From the NCBI GenBank assembly GCA_035476575.1, contig DATILL010000065.1:68989-132988 (forward strand): DNA of 64,000 nt, in the 5' to 3' direction. The notes below the pieces were generated by a model that had not been told where the DNA came from, made no database searches, and saw only the letters and a program-made list of their open reading frames with translations. Below are positions 1 through 7,596 of the stretch, one piece after another (the first letter of the stretch is position 1; each line of letters begins with the position of its first letter). Position numbers and translations under genes: made by a program. Source of the DNA: DATILL01 sp035476575 (GTDB lineage: Bacteria > Actinomycetota > Actinomycetes > Mycobacteriales > JACQDL01).

Positions 1-2
1 TC

Positions 3-1280
3 TGGCACGAGGACCGCTGCACCTGGCTCGGGCCTGTTCCAGCGCTGGACGAGCATGGCGGGCCGGCGCTGGCGCACGGCACCATTGGCAGCGGGCTGTA
101 TGACGGCACCAGCGGCGTCGCTGTTTTCCTCGCCGCGCTCGCCGCCACGACGGGCGACCAGGATGCGGCCCGGACCGCGTCGGCCGCGGTCCGGCAGGCG
201 CTGGGCGCCGCCGGGCACGGCCGCGACGCCCCTGGCCTGTACAACGGCACGGTGGGCGTGTGCCTCGCCGCCGCGGTCGTGGCCAGGCTCACCAGCGACG
301 GCGCCCTGGCCACGGCTGCCCGAAAGCTCGTAGACGAAGCGCTGTCGCGCCAGCAGGAGGCGTTCGGGTTCGACGTCCTGTCCGGCTTGGCCGGTGCGGT
401 CGCGGGCGTGCTGACGCTCTCGGCGCTGCTTGCGGACAGCAGCCTGGTCGAGGACGCGGTCCGGCTCGGAGAGGCGCTGGTCGGCGCCGCCGTTCGCGCT
501 GACGAGGGCTGGTCGTGGCGGCCCGGGACCGGGTTGCGCCATCCCGATCTGACCGGCCTGTCGCACGGTGCCGCTGGCGCGGGCTACGCGTTGCTGGAGC
601 TCTTCCGGGTCACTGGCGACAGCCGGTGGGCGTCGGCGGGCCGGGAGGCTTTCCGGTACGAGCGGGCCTGGTTCTCGCCGGACGCGGGCAACTGGCCGGA
701 CTTTCGCGACGAGAAGGGGCGGCCGTCGCGGCGGCGCCCCTTGGCGTTCCGCACCCAGTGGTGCCACGGCGCACCAGGGATCGCCCTCACCCGGCTCAGG
801 GCCGCCGAGCTCCTGGGCGACACAGCGCTGGGCGAGGAGGCGGTCGTGGCGCTGTCAACCACCATCGAGAACACTCGGGCGGCCCTGCTCGATGGGACTT
901 TGGGCTTCAGCCTGTGCCACGGGCTGGCCGGCAACGCGGACGTGCTGCTCGACGGCCTGCCGCTGGCGGAGGAGCGGGACCTTCCCGCCCGGGCGTTGGT
1001 GGCGGAGATTGCCGCGGCCGGACATGCCCGGCACGCCGTCGGCGAGCAGCCGTGGCCCTGCGGGCTGTCTACGCACGGAGGCGAGAGCCCCGGCCTCATG
1101 CTTGGGCTCGCGGGTATCGGCTACCACTACCTCCGCCTCGCCTGTCCCGACGTCGTCCCGTCCGTGCTGCTGCTGCGGCCGGAGCGCACGGCCGAAGGCA
1201 TCGCCGCGCTCGCGGGCGAGCGGGCCAGCCGCGCTGCCACCACCAGCCGCGCTGCCACCACCAGCCTTGCGGGCACGTAA
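3..1280 (+). CDS. LanC-like (lanthionine synthetase C family) protein, 5' partial
   Basis: The reading frame is open from the first bases of the window, so the start lies outside. LanC proteins are alpha/alpha-barrel zinc enzymes that add cysteine thiols to dehydrated Ser/Thr in lanthipeptides. Seen here are the repeated Gly-rich barrel motifs YDGTSGVAVFL, LYNGTVGV, GLSHGAAGAGYALLEL, WCHGAPGIAL, LCHGLAGNAD and GLMLGLAGIGYHYL. The Cys of WCHG (codon at 762) and the Cys-His of CHG (codons at 915 and 918) match the three zinc ligands of the family, so the zinc site looks intact. Near the C terminus a short tandem duplication gives SRAATTSRAATTS. About 425 residues are visible. A class III/IV LanKC or LanL would carry a kinase and lyase upstream, which cannot be judged here; a stand-alone LanC-like protein is equally possible. 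A subtilase follows after 46 bases. Confidence 0.85.
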   Translation, partial: WHEDRCTWLGPVPALDEHGGPALAHGTIGSGLYDGTSGVAVFLAALAATTGDQDAARTASAAVRQALGAAGHGRDAPGLYNGTVGVCLAAAVVARLTSDGALATAARKLVDEALSRQQEAFGFDVLSGLAGAVAGVLTLSALLADSSLVEDAVRLGEALVGAAVRADEGWSWRPGTGLRHPDLTGLSHGAAGAGYALLELFRVTGDSRWASAGREAFRYERAWFSPDAGNWPDFRDEKGRPSRRRPLAFRTQWCHGAPGIALTRLRAAELLGDTALGEEAVVALSTTIENTRAALLDGTLGFSLCHGLAGNADVLLDGLPLAEERDLPARALVAEIAAAGHARHAVGEQPWPCGLSTHGGESPGLMLGLAGIGYHYLRLACPDVVPSVLLLRPERTAEGIAALAGERASRAATTSRAATTSLAGT

Positions 1281-1326
1281 CCAGCCGCCTCGGCGGCACC
1301 CGTCTAGCATCACCTTGGGGAGCGTC

Positions 1327-2769
1327 ATGTACAGCGAGGTCCTAGCCGGGGCACTGCCCACCACCCACCGCGCGATGGTGATCGTCCGGCTCCGTGCGGG
1401 GTCGGCGGCAGGCCAGGCCGCCGCGGAGGCCGAGCCTACGGGCGGCCTGTCCATCCTCGATGAGCTCGACCGGGCCGGCCGGGTGAGGGCGGTCCTGCCG
1501 TTGACCCCCGCCGCGGCAGGGCCGGAGGGCGCCGGCGGTGCGATCGCCGCGCTGTCCACCACTGCGCAGCAGGGGGACCTGGGCGCGGCGAGCATCATCC
1601 GCCTCACCGACGACGAGGACGTGGCCCGGCTGCTTCCGGCCCTCAACGACCACCGCGACGTTGAGTACGCCAGCCGCGTCCCGGCCCGCTGGTTCGCCTC
1701 CGCGACACCGCCGGCTCAGGCCGTCGAGCACCGGATCGCCGGCCTGGAGTCCCGCATCGCGGGCCTTGAGGCAGCCCCCCAGCCTTCTCCGGTGTGGAAC
1801 CTACAGAAGGTCCTGTGGGACCAGGCGGTCCGCGAGCTCGGGACCGAGGAGGTCGGGAACGTGCGCGTCGGCGTCCTCGACACCGGCGTCGACGACCAGC
1901 ACCCTGACCTGGCCGACCGGCTGGCCCGCTACGTCCACGCTGGCCCGTCCACCTCCGGGCAGGTGGTGTCCGACCAGGACGTCGTCGGGCACGGCACGCA
2001 CGTCGCCGGCACCATCGCCGCCCGGTTCAACCAGGCGATCGGGACACGCGGGATCTGCGCCACCCGGCTGTCAGTATGGAAGATCTTCGACGATGTCCCC
2101 GACTACATCGAGACACGGGGCGTGTACTGGTATCTCGTTGACCCGGTCCTGTACCGGCGGGCGCTCGCCGACTGCGCCGAGCAGGTCGACGTCGTCAACC
2201 TCAGCATTGGCGGCACCGAGCCGCCCGACCCGCAGGAGAGTGCGCTGTTCCGCGTGCTCGGCGAGCGCGGTGTCACGGTCGTGGCGGCGATGGGCAACGA
2301 GCGCGGCCTGGGCAGCCCGACGTCGTACCCGGCCGCCATCCCGGGTGTGGTCGCCGTCGGGGCCACCGCGCCCGACGACAGCGTGGCCTCCTTCTCCAAC
2401 GCCGGCGACTACATCAGCGTGTCCGCGCCTGGGGTCGCTATCTGGTCCACGGTGCCCCACTATCCTGGGCAGGTCGGGTTCCATGCCGACGTCCGCGCCG
2501 ACGGCCAGCCCGAGCGCGGCGCGCCGGTGCCGCGCGAGGTGAACTACGCGGCATTGAGCGGTACGTCCATGTCCGCGCCGCATGTGACGGCGGCGACCAC
2601 CCTCCTGCTGGCGAGCAGCCGCCAGAAGCGCGATCCGGAGTCGGTCCGCTACCTGCTCATGGCCAGTGCTGATCATGTGGGGAGCATGCAGGGCCAGGTG
2701 TGGAACCGGGACATCGGCGCTGGTCGGCTCAACCTGCGCCGGCTGATCCTCGCCGGCCGGCACCTGTAG
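1327..2769 (+). CDS. S8 family subtilisin-like serine protease
   Basis: A 480-residue protease with the complete catalytic triad: Asp185 in VLDTGVD, His222 in GHGTHVAGT and Ser414 in SGTSMSAPH. The oxyanion Asn lies in AAMGNERG. The ATG at 1327 is chosen because GGGGAG precedes it by 8 bases; a much longer open frame upstream only shadows the LanC gene. There is no signal peptide. Residues 1-125 look like a divergent propeptide-like domain, followed by a short heptad-like stretch RIAGLESRIAGLEA. Because it lies directly behind a LanC-like gene, it could be the leader-removing protease of a modified peptide pathway or a cytoplasmic processing protease. That role is inferred from context only. 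Confidence 0.9.
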   Translation: MYSEVLAGALPTTHRAMVIVRLRAGSAAGQAAAEAEPTGGLSILDELDRAGRVRAVLPLTPAAAGPEGAGGAIAALSTTAQQGDLGAASIIRLTDDEDVARLLPALNDHRDVEYASRVPARWFASATPPAQAVEHRIAGLESRIAGLEAAPQPSPVWNLQKVLWDQAVRELGTEEVGNVRVGVLDTGVDDQHPDLADRLARYVHAGPSTSGQVVSDQDVVGHGTHVAGTIAARFNQAIGTRGICATRLSVWKIFDDVPDYIETRGVYWYLVDPVLYRRALADCAEQVDVVNLSIGGTEPPDPQESALFRVLGERGVTVVAAMGNERGLGSPTSYPAAIPGVVAVGATAPDDSVASFSNAGDYISVSAPGVAIWSTVPHYPGQVGFHADVRADGQPERGAPVPREVNYAALSGTSMSAPHVTAATTLLLASSRQKRDPESVRYLLMASADHVGSMQGQVWNRDIGAGRLNLRRLILAGRHL

Positions 2770-2776
2770 CACCGGC

Positions 2777-3034
2777 ATGGCAGCGCCAGTTGTCGCGTTC
2801 ACCATCGCGGCGGATGTCCCCGCGGAGGCGCAGGGTGCGGTGATCGCGGCGGTCAGGTCCGTTGACGGGGTGGTGGACGCCTACCGCCTCTCCCCGGAGT
2901 CGAGCATTCCGGAGGTACGGCGCATGTGCGCCGCGGCCCTCGCCAACGGTGCCGATCCGCGCGCGGTGGCCGCACGCGTGCGGGGCGTCCCCGGCGTCGA
3001 AAGCGCCGACGTGCCGCCTGCCCGCGGGATCTGA
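2777..3034 (+). CDS. small conserved-looking protein of 85 residues
   Basis: This small ORF begins 7 bases after the subtilase stop and keeps the codon bias of its neighbours. It has no recognised domain. The pattern (hydrophobic strand VVAFTIAADV, helix AEAQGAVIAAVRSV, strand GVVDAYRL, helix PEVRRMCAAALANGA, helix/strand VRGVPGVESADV) suggests a small alpha/beta sandwich of ferredoxin-like type. That is also the fold of subtilisin propeptides and I9 inhibitors, so a role as partner or inhibitor of the adjacent protease is possible but unproven. It has a single Cys and no Ser/Thr/Cys-rich core, so it is not an obvious lanthipeptide precursor. The ribosome binding site is weak, which suggests coupling to the protease gene. 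Confidence 0.55.
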   Translation: MAAPVVAFTIAADVPAEAQGAVIAAVRSVDGVVDAYRLSPESSIPEVRRMCAAALANGADPRAVAARVRGVPGVESADVPPARGI

Positions 3035-3080
3035 CCTGTGGACAACCGGCCTTGCTGGCCGGGCGGATACCGTGGCAGCC

Positions 3081-4178
3081 ATGCCTGCCACCCACATCGC
3101 CCGGCGGGACCGGCTGCGGGAGATCCTCCGCGAACGCGGGCTGGACGCCGCCCTGGTCACCAACCTGGTCAACGTCCGCTACCTCACCGGTTTCACCGGC
3201 ACCAACGCCGCCCTCCTGGTGTACGCCGACGGCCCGGGCGCCGACCCGGGCGTGTTCGGCACCGACGGCCGGTATGACGCCCAGTCGGCCGAGCAGGTGC
3301 CGGAGCTGCCCCGGGTGCTCCAGCGGGCCACCGACCAGGCCATGGCCGCCCGAGCCGCCGCCGACGGCCACCACACGGTCGGCTACGAGTCGCACCACGT
3401 CACCGTGGACGGCCTCGCCGAGCTGCGGGCCGCCGCCGAGCAGCTCCGGCTCGCCACCCTCAACCAAGCGGTCGAGCAGCTCCGGCTGACCAAGGACAAC
3501 GCCGAGATCGAGCTGCTCCGGCGGGCCTGCGCGATCGCCGACCAGGCCCTGGCCGGGCTCATCGAGGCCGGCGGGCTGCGGCCCGGCCGGACGGAGCGCC
3601 AGGTCGGCCGCGACCTGGACGGCCGGATGCTGGACCTCGGCGCGCACGCCGTCAGCTTCGAGACGATCGTGGCCACCGGGCCGAGCTCCGCCATCCCGCA
3701 CCACCGCCCGGACGACCGTGAGCTGGCCGCGGGCGACCTCGTCAAGCTGGACTTCGGCGCGCAGTACGGTGGCTACCACTCCGACATGACCCGCACGATG
3801 GTCCTCGGCGAGCCGGCCGGCTGGCAGCGCGAGATCTACGAGCTGGTGGCCGCGGCGCAGCGGGCCGGCAGCGCCGCCGTGGCCGTCGGTGCGGACGTGC
3901 GGGAGGTGGACCGGGCCGCCCGCGAGGTGATCGAGCGGGCCGGGTACGGCGAGCGGTTCAGCCACGGGCTGGGGCACGGGGTGGGGCTGGAGATCCACGA
4001 GGCACCGGCGTTGTCCCCTCTCGGCGCCGGTACACTCGCCGAGGCGACGCCGCTCACCGTCGAGCCCGGTGTGTACCTGCCCGGCCGCGGCGGCGTCCGC
4101 ATTGAGGACACGCTCGTGGTCCGCGCCGACGGGCCCGAGCTGCTCACCCTCACCACCAAGGATCTCGTCAGCCTGTAA
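3081..4178 (+). CDS. M24 family metallopeptidase (Xaa-Pro peptidase type)
   Basis: A 365-residue aminopeptidase P/prolidase-like enzyme that removes N-terminal residues from peptides with proline in second position. The N-terminal creatinase-like domain starts with TNLVNVRYLTGFTGTN. The pita-bread domain carries all five metal ligands: two Asp in KLDFGAQYGGYHSDMTR, His in GHGVGLEIHEAP, and Glu in TVEPGVYLPG and GVRIEDT. The ATG at 3081 gives the usual family length; a GTG 9 bases upstream is an alternative. It lies 15 bases ahead of efp, the common actinobacterial order pepQ-efp-nusB. Expected in the cytoplasm. Confidence 0.92.
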   Translation: MPATHIARRDRLREILRERGLDAALVTNLVNVRYLTGFTGTNAALLVYADGPGADPGVFGTDGRYDAQSAEQVPELPRVLQRATDQAMAARAAADGHHTVGYESHHVTVDGLAELRAAAEQLRLATLNQAVEQLRLTKDNAEIELLRRACAIADQALAGLIEAGGLRPGRTERQVGRDLDGRMLDLGAHAVSFETIVATGPSSAIPHHRPDDRELAAGDLVKLDFGAQYGGYHSDMTRTMVLGEPAGWQREIYELVAAAQRAGSAAVAVGADVREVDRAAREVIERAGYGERFSHGLGHGVGLEIHEAPALSPLGAGTLAEATPLTVEPGVYLPGRGGVRIEDTLVVRADGPELLTLTTKDLVSL

Positions 4179-4193
4179 CAGCGAAGGACACCC

Positions 4194-4757
4194 GTGGCCA
4201 CCACGAACGACCTGAAGAACGGCCTGGTGCTCAACCTCGACGGCAACCTGTGGTCCGTCGTGGGGTTCCAGCACGTCAAGCCCGGCAAGGGCGGCGCCTT
4301 CGTCCGGACCACCCTGAAGAACGTGCTGACCGGCAAGGTCGTGGACCGCACCTTCAACGCCGGGGTCAAGGTCGACACCGCCACCGTGGACAAGCGCAAC
4401 ATGACGTACCTGTACCGCGAGGGTACCGACTTCGTGCTCATGGACGCCGAGACCTATGACCAGATCCACGTCCCGGTCGAGACGGTGGGCACCGCGGCCG
4501 ACTACCTGCTGGAGAACGCCGACGCCGTGGTCGGCCTGCACGAGGGTGTCCCGCTCTACGTCGAGCTGCCCACCAGCGTGGAGCTGGTCGTCGAGTACAC
4601 CGAGCCCGGCCTGCAGGGTGACCGGTCCACCGGCGGCACCAAGCCGGCCCGGCTGGAGACCGGCGCGGAGATCGCCGTCCCGCTGTTCATCACCACCGGC
4701 GAGAAGGTGAAGGTCGACACCCGCGATGGCCGCTATCTCGGCCGTATCTCGCAGTGA
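4194..4757 (+). CDS. efp: elongation factor P
   Basis: EF-P (187 residues) binds between the P and E sites of the ribosome and relieves stalling at polyproline stretches. The three-domain architecture is complete: the KOW-like N domain with the loop PGKGGAF and tip Lys32, the central OB domain, and the C-terminal OB domain ending VKVDTRDGRYLGRIS. Many actinobacteria use an unmodified loop lysine, and no modification genes lie nearby. The start is GTG at 4194 with GAAGGA 8 bases upstream. Its stop overlaps the nusB start by 4 bases. The target class is well represented here, for example the proline-rich CIS proteins at 47-49 and 56-57 kb. Confidence 0.97.
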   Translation: MATTNDLKNGLVLNLDGNLWSVVGFQHVKPGKGGAFVRTTLKNVLTGKVVDRTFNAGVKVDTATVDKRNMTYLYREGTDFVLMDAETYDQIHVPVETVGTAADYLLENADAVVGLHEGVPLYVELPTSVELVVEYTEPGLQGDRSTGGTKPARLETGAEIAVPLFITTGEKVKVDTRDGRYLGRISQ

Positions 4758-5161
4758 CGGCGCGGAGCACGGCACGCAAACGGGCGCTGGACGTCCTGTA
4801 CGAGACCGACCTGCGCGGCACCAGCGCGGTGGACACGGTAGCCGAGCGGATCGCCGTCGCCGACCCGCCGGTGCCGGAGTACGCCGTGACCCTGGTCGAG
4901 GGCGTCGCCGGCCACCGGGCCCGCATCGACGAGATCATCGCGTCCTACGCTGAGGGCTGGACGATCGACCGGATGCCCACGGTGGACCGCAACATCCTGC
5001 GGATCGGGGTGTACGAGCTGCTCTGGTGCGACGACGTGCCGGACGCGGTGGCCGTGGACGAGGCAATCGAGCTGGCCAAGGCGCTGTCCACCGGCGACTC
5101 GCCCCGGTTTGTCAACGGCCTGCTCGGTCGCATCATCCGTAGTCGCCCGGTGGTCAGCTAG
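4754..5161 (+). CDS. nusB: transcription antitermination factor NusB
   Basis: NusB (135 residues) pairs with NusE (S10) on boxA RNA in rRNA antitermination. The all-helical fold is evident from TARKRALDVLYETDLRG at the N terminus, DRMPTVDRNILRIGVYELLW in the middle and DEAIELAKALSTGDSPRFVNGLLGRI at the C terminus, all typical of the family. The GTG start overlaps the efp stop (GTGA), implying translational coupling. A long inverted repeat follows 10 bases after the stop and lies between this gene and the convergent bldD. Confidence 0.96.
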   Translation: MTARSTARKRALDVLYETDLRGTSAVDTVAERIAVADPPVPEYAVTLVEGVAGHRARIDEIIASYAEGWTIDRMPTVDRNILRIGVYELLWCDDVPDAVAVDEAIELAKALSTGDSPRFVNGLLGRIIRSRPVVS

Positions 5162-5170
5162 CCCTCCCAG

Positions 5171-5240
5171 CTCCGACGATCATCGACCTGTGGTCGCTTG
5201 TTGATCTCCAGCCGCGACCACAGCTCGATGATCGTCGGAG
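5171..5240. repeat. long hairpin element, family member 1 (between convergent nusB and bldD)
   Basis: The arms 5171-5197 and 5214-5240 form a 27-bp stem with one mismatch, enclosing a 16-base loop that contains GTTGATCTCCA. The outer part of the stem (CGACGATCATCGA) and the loop motif recur at 15.7 and 43.4 kb, while the inner stem (here CTGTGGTCGC with its complement) is different in each copy. Placement between convergent genes would suit a bidirectional terminator, although there is no T tract. A REP-like mobile palindrome is the alternative. Confidence 0.8.
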
Positions 5241-5295
5241 AGGGGCGCGGCGGAGAGGGGCGCGGTCAGGCCGGAGGGCAGCTACCGGAGGGCAG

Positions 5296-5796
5296 CTAGG
5301 AGAGGCTGTCGCTGCCGACGGTCCGGGCGTCGGGGGAGAGCACCCCCCACTCGATCAGCCGGTCGGTCAGCTCGCCGGCCGACTGGTCGTAGATGATCGC
5401 CAGCGAGCGCAGGTCCTCGGCCCGGATGGACAGCACCTTCCCGTTGTAGTCGCCGCGCTGGCTCTGGATGGCGGCCGCGTAGCGGGCCAGCGGGCCGACC
5501 TGCTCGGCCGGCAGCCGGCCCAGGGTCTCCAGGTCGAGCACGATCCGGGTGGCTGGCTCGCCCCCGGCCGGTGGCCGGCCCTCGGGCAGCAGCTCGCTGA
5601 CCGGCACGCCGTAGAACTCGGCGAGCTCGGCCAGCTTCTGGACGGTGACCGCGCGGTCGCCCCGTTCGTAGGATCCGACGACGACCGCCTTCCACCGGCC
5701 CTGAGATTTCTTCTCCACGCCGTGCAAGGACAGTCCCTGCTGGGTGCGGATCGCCCGTAGGCGCGCGCCTAGGGCCTTGGCGTAGTCGCTCGTCAT
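5296..5796 (-). CDS. bldD: BldD-like developmental master regulator
   Basis: A 166-residue protein nearly collinear with Streptomyces BldD, the c-di-GMP-controlled repressor of sporulation genes. Residues 1-75 form an XRE-type helix-turn-helix (LRAIRTQQGLSL, WKAVVVGSYERGDRAVTV). The C-terminal domain keeps the c-di-GMP signature RxD-X8-RxxD in RGDYNGKVLSIRAED. The last residues are family-typical (IIYDQSAGELTDRLIEWGVLS). Its promoter region is shared with the divergent pyr operon and contains a pair of repeated sites that could be its own operator. Presence of this gene argues for a lineage with BldD-type developmental control. Confidence 0.95.
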   Translation of the reverse strand: MTSDYAKALGARLRAIRTQQGLSLHGVEKKSQGRWKAVVVGSYERGDRAVTVQKLAELAEFYGVPVSELLPEGRPPAGGEPATRIVLDLETLGRLPAEQVGPLARYAAAIQSQRGDYNGKVLSIRAEDLRSLAIIYDQSAGELTDRLIEWGVLSPDARTVGSDSLS

Positions 5797-5873
5797 GTAG
5801 CTCGCTCCGTTGCTCCCGTGTCCGGCCCAGGGCCGGTGCTGACCCCATCAGTCACCGGGTTTGTGTAGGTGAC

Positions 5874-5904
5874 TACAGAGAGTAACCGTATACAGAGAGT
5901 GAAC
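5874..5904. promoter_or_regulatory. putative BldD operator (two direct repeats)
   Basis: Two copies of TACAGAGAGTRAC/TRAAC begin at 5874 and 5891, 17 bases apart, about 80 bases upstream of the bldD start. GTGAC, GTAAC and GTGAA half-sites within them resemble the TNAC/GTNA half-sites of known BldD targets, and BldD is autoregulated in Streptomyces. The assignment rests on motif resemblance only. Confidence 0.4.
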
Positions 5905-5942
5905 TCCAGGTCAAGCAAAACCACCCAACTTGGGTAGTGGCG

Positions 5943-5969
5943 TTGCCCGAAGGCGCATCTTGCTACCGT
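5943..5969 (+). promoter_or_regulatory. possible promoter of the pyr operon
   Basis: TTGCCC (5943-5948) and TACCGT (5964-5969) are separated by 15 bases and would start transcription near 5976, giving a leader of about 53 bases that begins just before the PyrR-type hairpin. The spacing is short, so this is tentative. Confidence 0.3.
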
Positions 5970-5984
5970 AGTGCCCGCGAAAGA

Positions 5985-6021
5985 CGTCCTTTAAGCCCGT
6001 CCCGTGAGGCGGGGAAGGGAG
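5985..6021 (+). promoter_or_regulatory. PyrR-binding RNA leader overlapping the pyrR ribosome binding site
   Basis: The upper stem pairs 5996-6001 (CCCGTC) with 6008-6013 (GGCGGG), closed by the hexaloop CCGTGA, which fits the CNGNGA loop recognised by PyrR. Below a purine-containing internal loop, 5987-5991 (TCCTT) can pair with 6015-6019 (AAGGG), burying the Shine-Dalgarno GGGAAGGGAG that serves pyrR at 6029. This layout fits translational repression by UMP-bound PyrR, as described for mycobacteria, rather than the terminator/antiterminator switch of Bacillus. No U-run terminator is seen. Confidence 0.75.
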
Positions 6022-6028
6022 TCACAAT

Positions 6029-6667
6029 ATGACACTGCCGCCGTACGCCGCAGCAAATCGGCATGACCCAGCGGCGCGGACGCTACTCGATGCATCCGGC
6101 CTGGCGCGTGTCGTCGACCGGATCGCGCACCAGGTCCTGGAGAAGACCGAAGGTGCCGGCGACACGGTCCTGCTCGGGGTCCCGACCCGCGGCGTCCCGC
6201 TGGCCGGCCGGCTCGCTGCCCGGATCGCGGCGTTCGAGGGCCTGGCCATCCCGACCGGCTCGCTCGACATCACCCTGTACCGCGACGACCTGCGGCTGCG
6301 CGGGGTCCGGGCGCTGGAGGAGACCGCGGTGCCGCCCGGCGGCGTCGACGGCAAGCTGGTCGTGCTGGTCGACGACGTGCTCTGCTCCGGCCGCACCGTG
6401 CGGGCCGCGCTGGACGCGCTGCGGGACCTGGGGCGGCCACGGGCGGTGCAGCTCGCCGTGCTGGTCGATCGGGGCCACCGGGAGCTGCCGATCCGGGCCG
6501 ACTACGTCGGCAAGAACGTTCCCACCGCCACCTACGAGAAGGTCTGGGTCCGGCTGTCCGAGGTGGACGGCGCCGACGCCGTGCTGATCGGGTCCATCAG
6601 ACCTGCCGGTCCGGCCAGGTCGGCTAGGCCGGCCAGGCCGGCTAGGCCCGACGGAGAGACCAGGTGA
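6029..6667 (+). CDS. pyrR: bifunctional PyrR: pyr operon regulator / uracil phosphoribosyltransferase
   Basis: PyrR (212 residues) binds pyr leader RNA when UMP is high and has weak uracil phosphoribosyltransferase activity. The PRPP-binding loop VVLVDDVLCSGRTVRAA is intact, and other family motifs are present (LLGVPTRGVPLA, LDITLYRDDL, LAVLVDRGHRELPIRADYVGKN). The last 20 residues are a Pro/Ala/Arg repeat (PAGPARSARPARPARPD), an unstructured extension not needed for the fold. The first gene of the operon, it starts at ATG 6029 behind a strong ribosome binding site inside the regulatory hairpin. Its stop overlaps pyrB by 4 bases. Confidence 0.95.
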   Translation: MTLPPYAAANRHDPAARTLLDASGLARVVDRIAHQVLEKTEGAGDTVLLGVPTRGVPLAGRLAARIAAFEGLAIPTGSLDITLYRDDLRLRGVRALEETAVPPGGVDGKLVVLVDDVLCSGRTVRAALDALRDLGRPRAVQLAVLVDRGHRELPIRADYVGKNVPTATYEKVWVRLSEVDGADAVLIGSIRPAGPARSARPARPARPDGETR

Positions 6668-7596
6668 ACCGGCACCTGCTCTCCGCCGCGGACCTGTCCC
6701 GGGCCGACGCCCTGCTGGTGCTCGACACCGCGGAGCAGATGGACCACGCGCTGGCCGGCCGCGAGGTGAAGAAGCTGCCGACGCTGCGCGGCCGGACCGT
6801 GGTCAACCTCTTCCTGGAGGACTCCACCCGTACCCGCACCTCCTTCGAGCTGGCCGCCAAGCGGCTGTCCGCGGACGTCATCAACTTCTCCACCAAGGGC
6901 TCCAGCGTCTCCAAGGGCGAGTCGCTGAAGGACACGGCGCTGACCCTGGAGGCGATGGGTGCGGACGCGGTGGTGATCCGGCACGGGCTGTCCGGTGCGC
7001 CACACCGGCTGGCGGGCTGGGTGGCCGGCAGCGTGCTGAACGCCGGGGACGGCACCCACGAGCACCCCACCCAGGCGCTGCTGGACGCGTTCACCATGCG
7101 CCGGCGGCTCGGCCGTATGGACGGCCTGCGGGTAGCCATCGTCGGTGACGTGCTGCACTCCCGGGTGGCCCGGTCCAACGTGCTGCTGCTGGCCACGCTG
7201 GGCGCCGAGGTGACCCTGGTGGCGCCACCTACGCTGCTCCCGGTCGGGGTGGAGGCCTGGTCGGCCAGCGTCTCCTACGAGCTGGACGCCGTGTTGCCCA
7301 AGGTGGATGTGTGCATGATGCTGCGGGTGCAGCGGGAGCGGATGAGCTCCTCGTACTTTCCCAGCGCGCGCGAGTACAGCCGGCGGTACGGGCTCGACGC
7401 ACACCGGATGGCGCTGCTGCCCGAGCACGCCGTGGTGATGCACCCCGGTCCGATGAACCGCGGCATGGAGATCGCCGCCGAGGTCGCCGACCACCTGACC
7501 CGGTCCACCGTTGTCGAGCAGGTCAGCAACGGCGTGAGCGTCCGGATGGCCGTCCTCTACCTGCTGCTGGCCGGACGGTCGGAGGAGCTGGCATGA
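6664..7596 (+). CDS. pyrB: aspartate carbamoyltransferase catalytic subunit
   Basis: ATCase (310 residues) condenses carbamoyl phosphate with aspartate in the second pyrimidine step. The carbamoyl-phosphate loop STRTRTSFELAAKRL, the K-loop SKGESLKDTA, the HPTQALLDAFT motif and the C-terminal MHPGPMNRG are all present. No pyrI regulatory subunit is seen, as is usual in actinobacteria, where PyrB often associates with PyrC. GTG start in a GTGA overlap with pyrR. Confidence 0.97.
   Translation: MNRHLLSAADLSRADALLVLDTAEQMDHALAGREVKKLPTLRGRTVVNLFLEDSTRTRTSFELAAKRLSADVINFSTKGSSVSKGESLKDTALTLEAMGADAVVIRHGLSGAPHRLAGWVAGSVLNAGDGTHEHPTQALLDAFTMRRRLGRMDGLRVAIVGDVLHSRVARSNVLLLATLGAEVTLVAPPTLLPVGVEAWSASVSYELDAVLPKVDVCMMLRVQRERMSSSYFPSAREYSRRYGLDAHRMALLPEHAVVMHPGPMNRGMEIAAEVADHLTRSTVVEQVSNGVSVRMAVLYLLLAGRSEELA

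Noticed and set aside
2853..4775. 640-codon open frame antisense to the M24 peptidase and efp genes
   Set aside because: It mirrors the codon positions of the sense genes, is rich in His/Gly/Val/Leu runs with no domain, and has no ribosome binding site. Very GC-rich DNA often leaves such antisense frames open.
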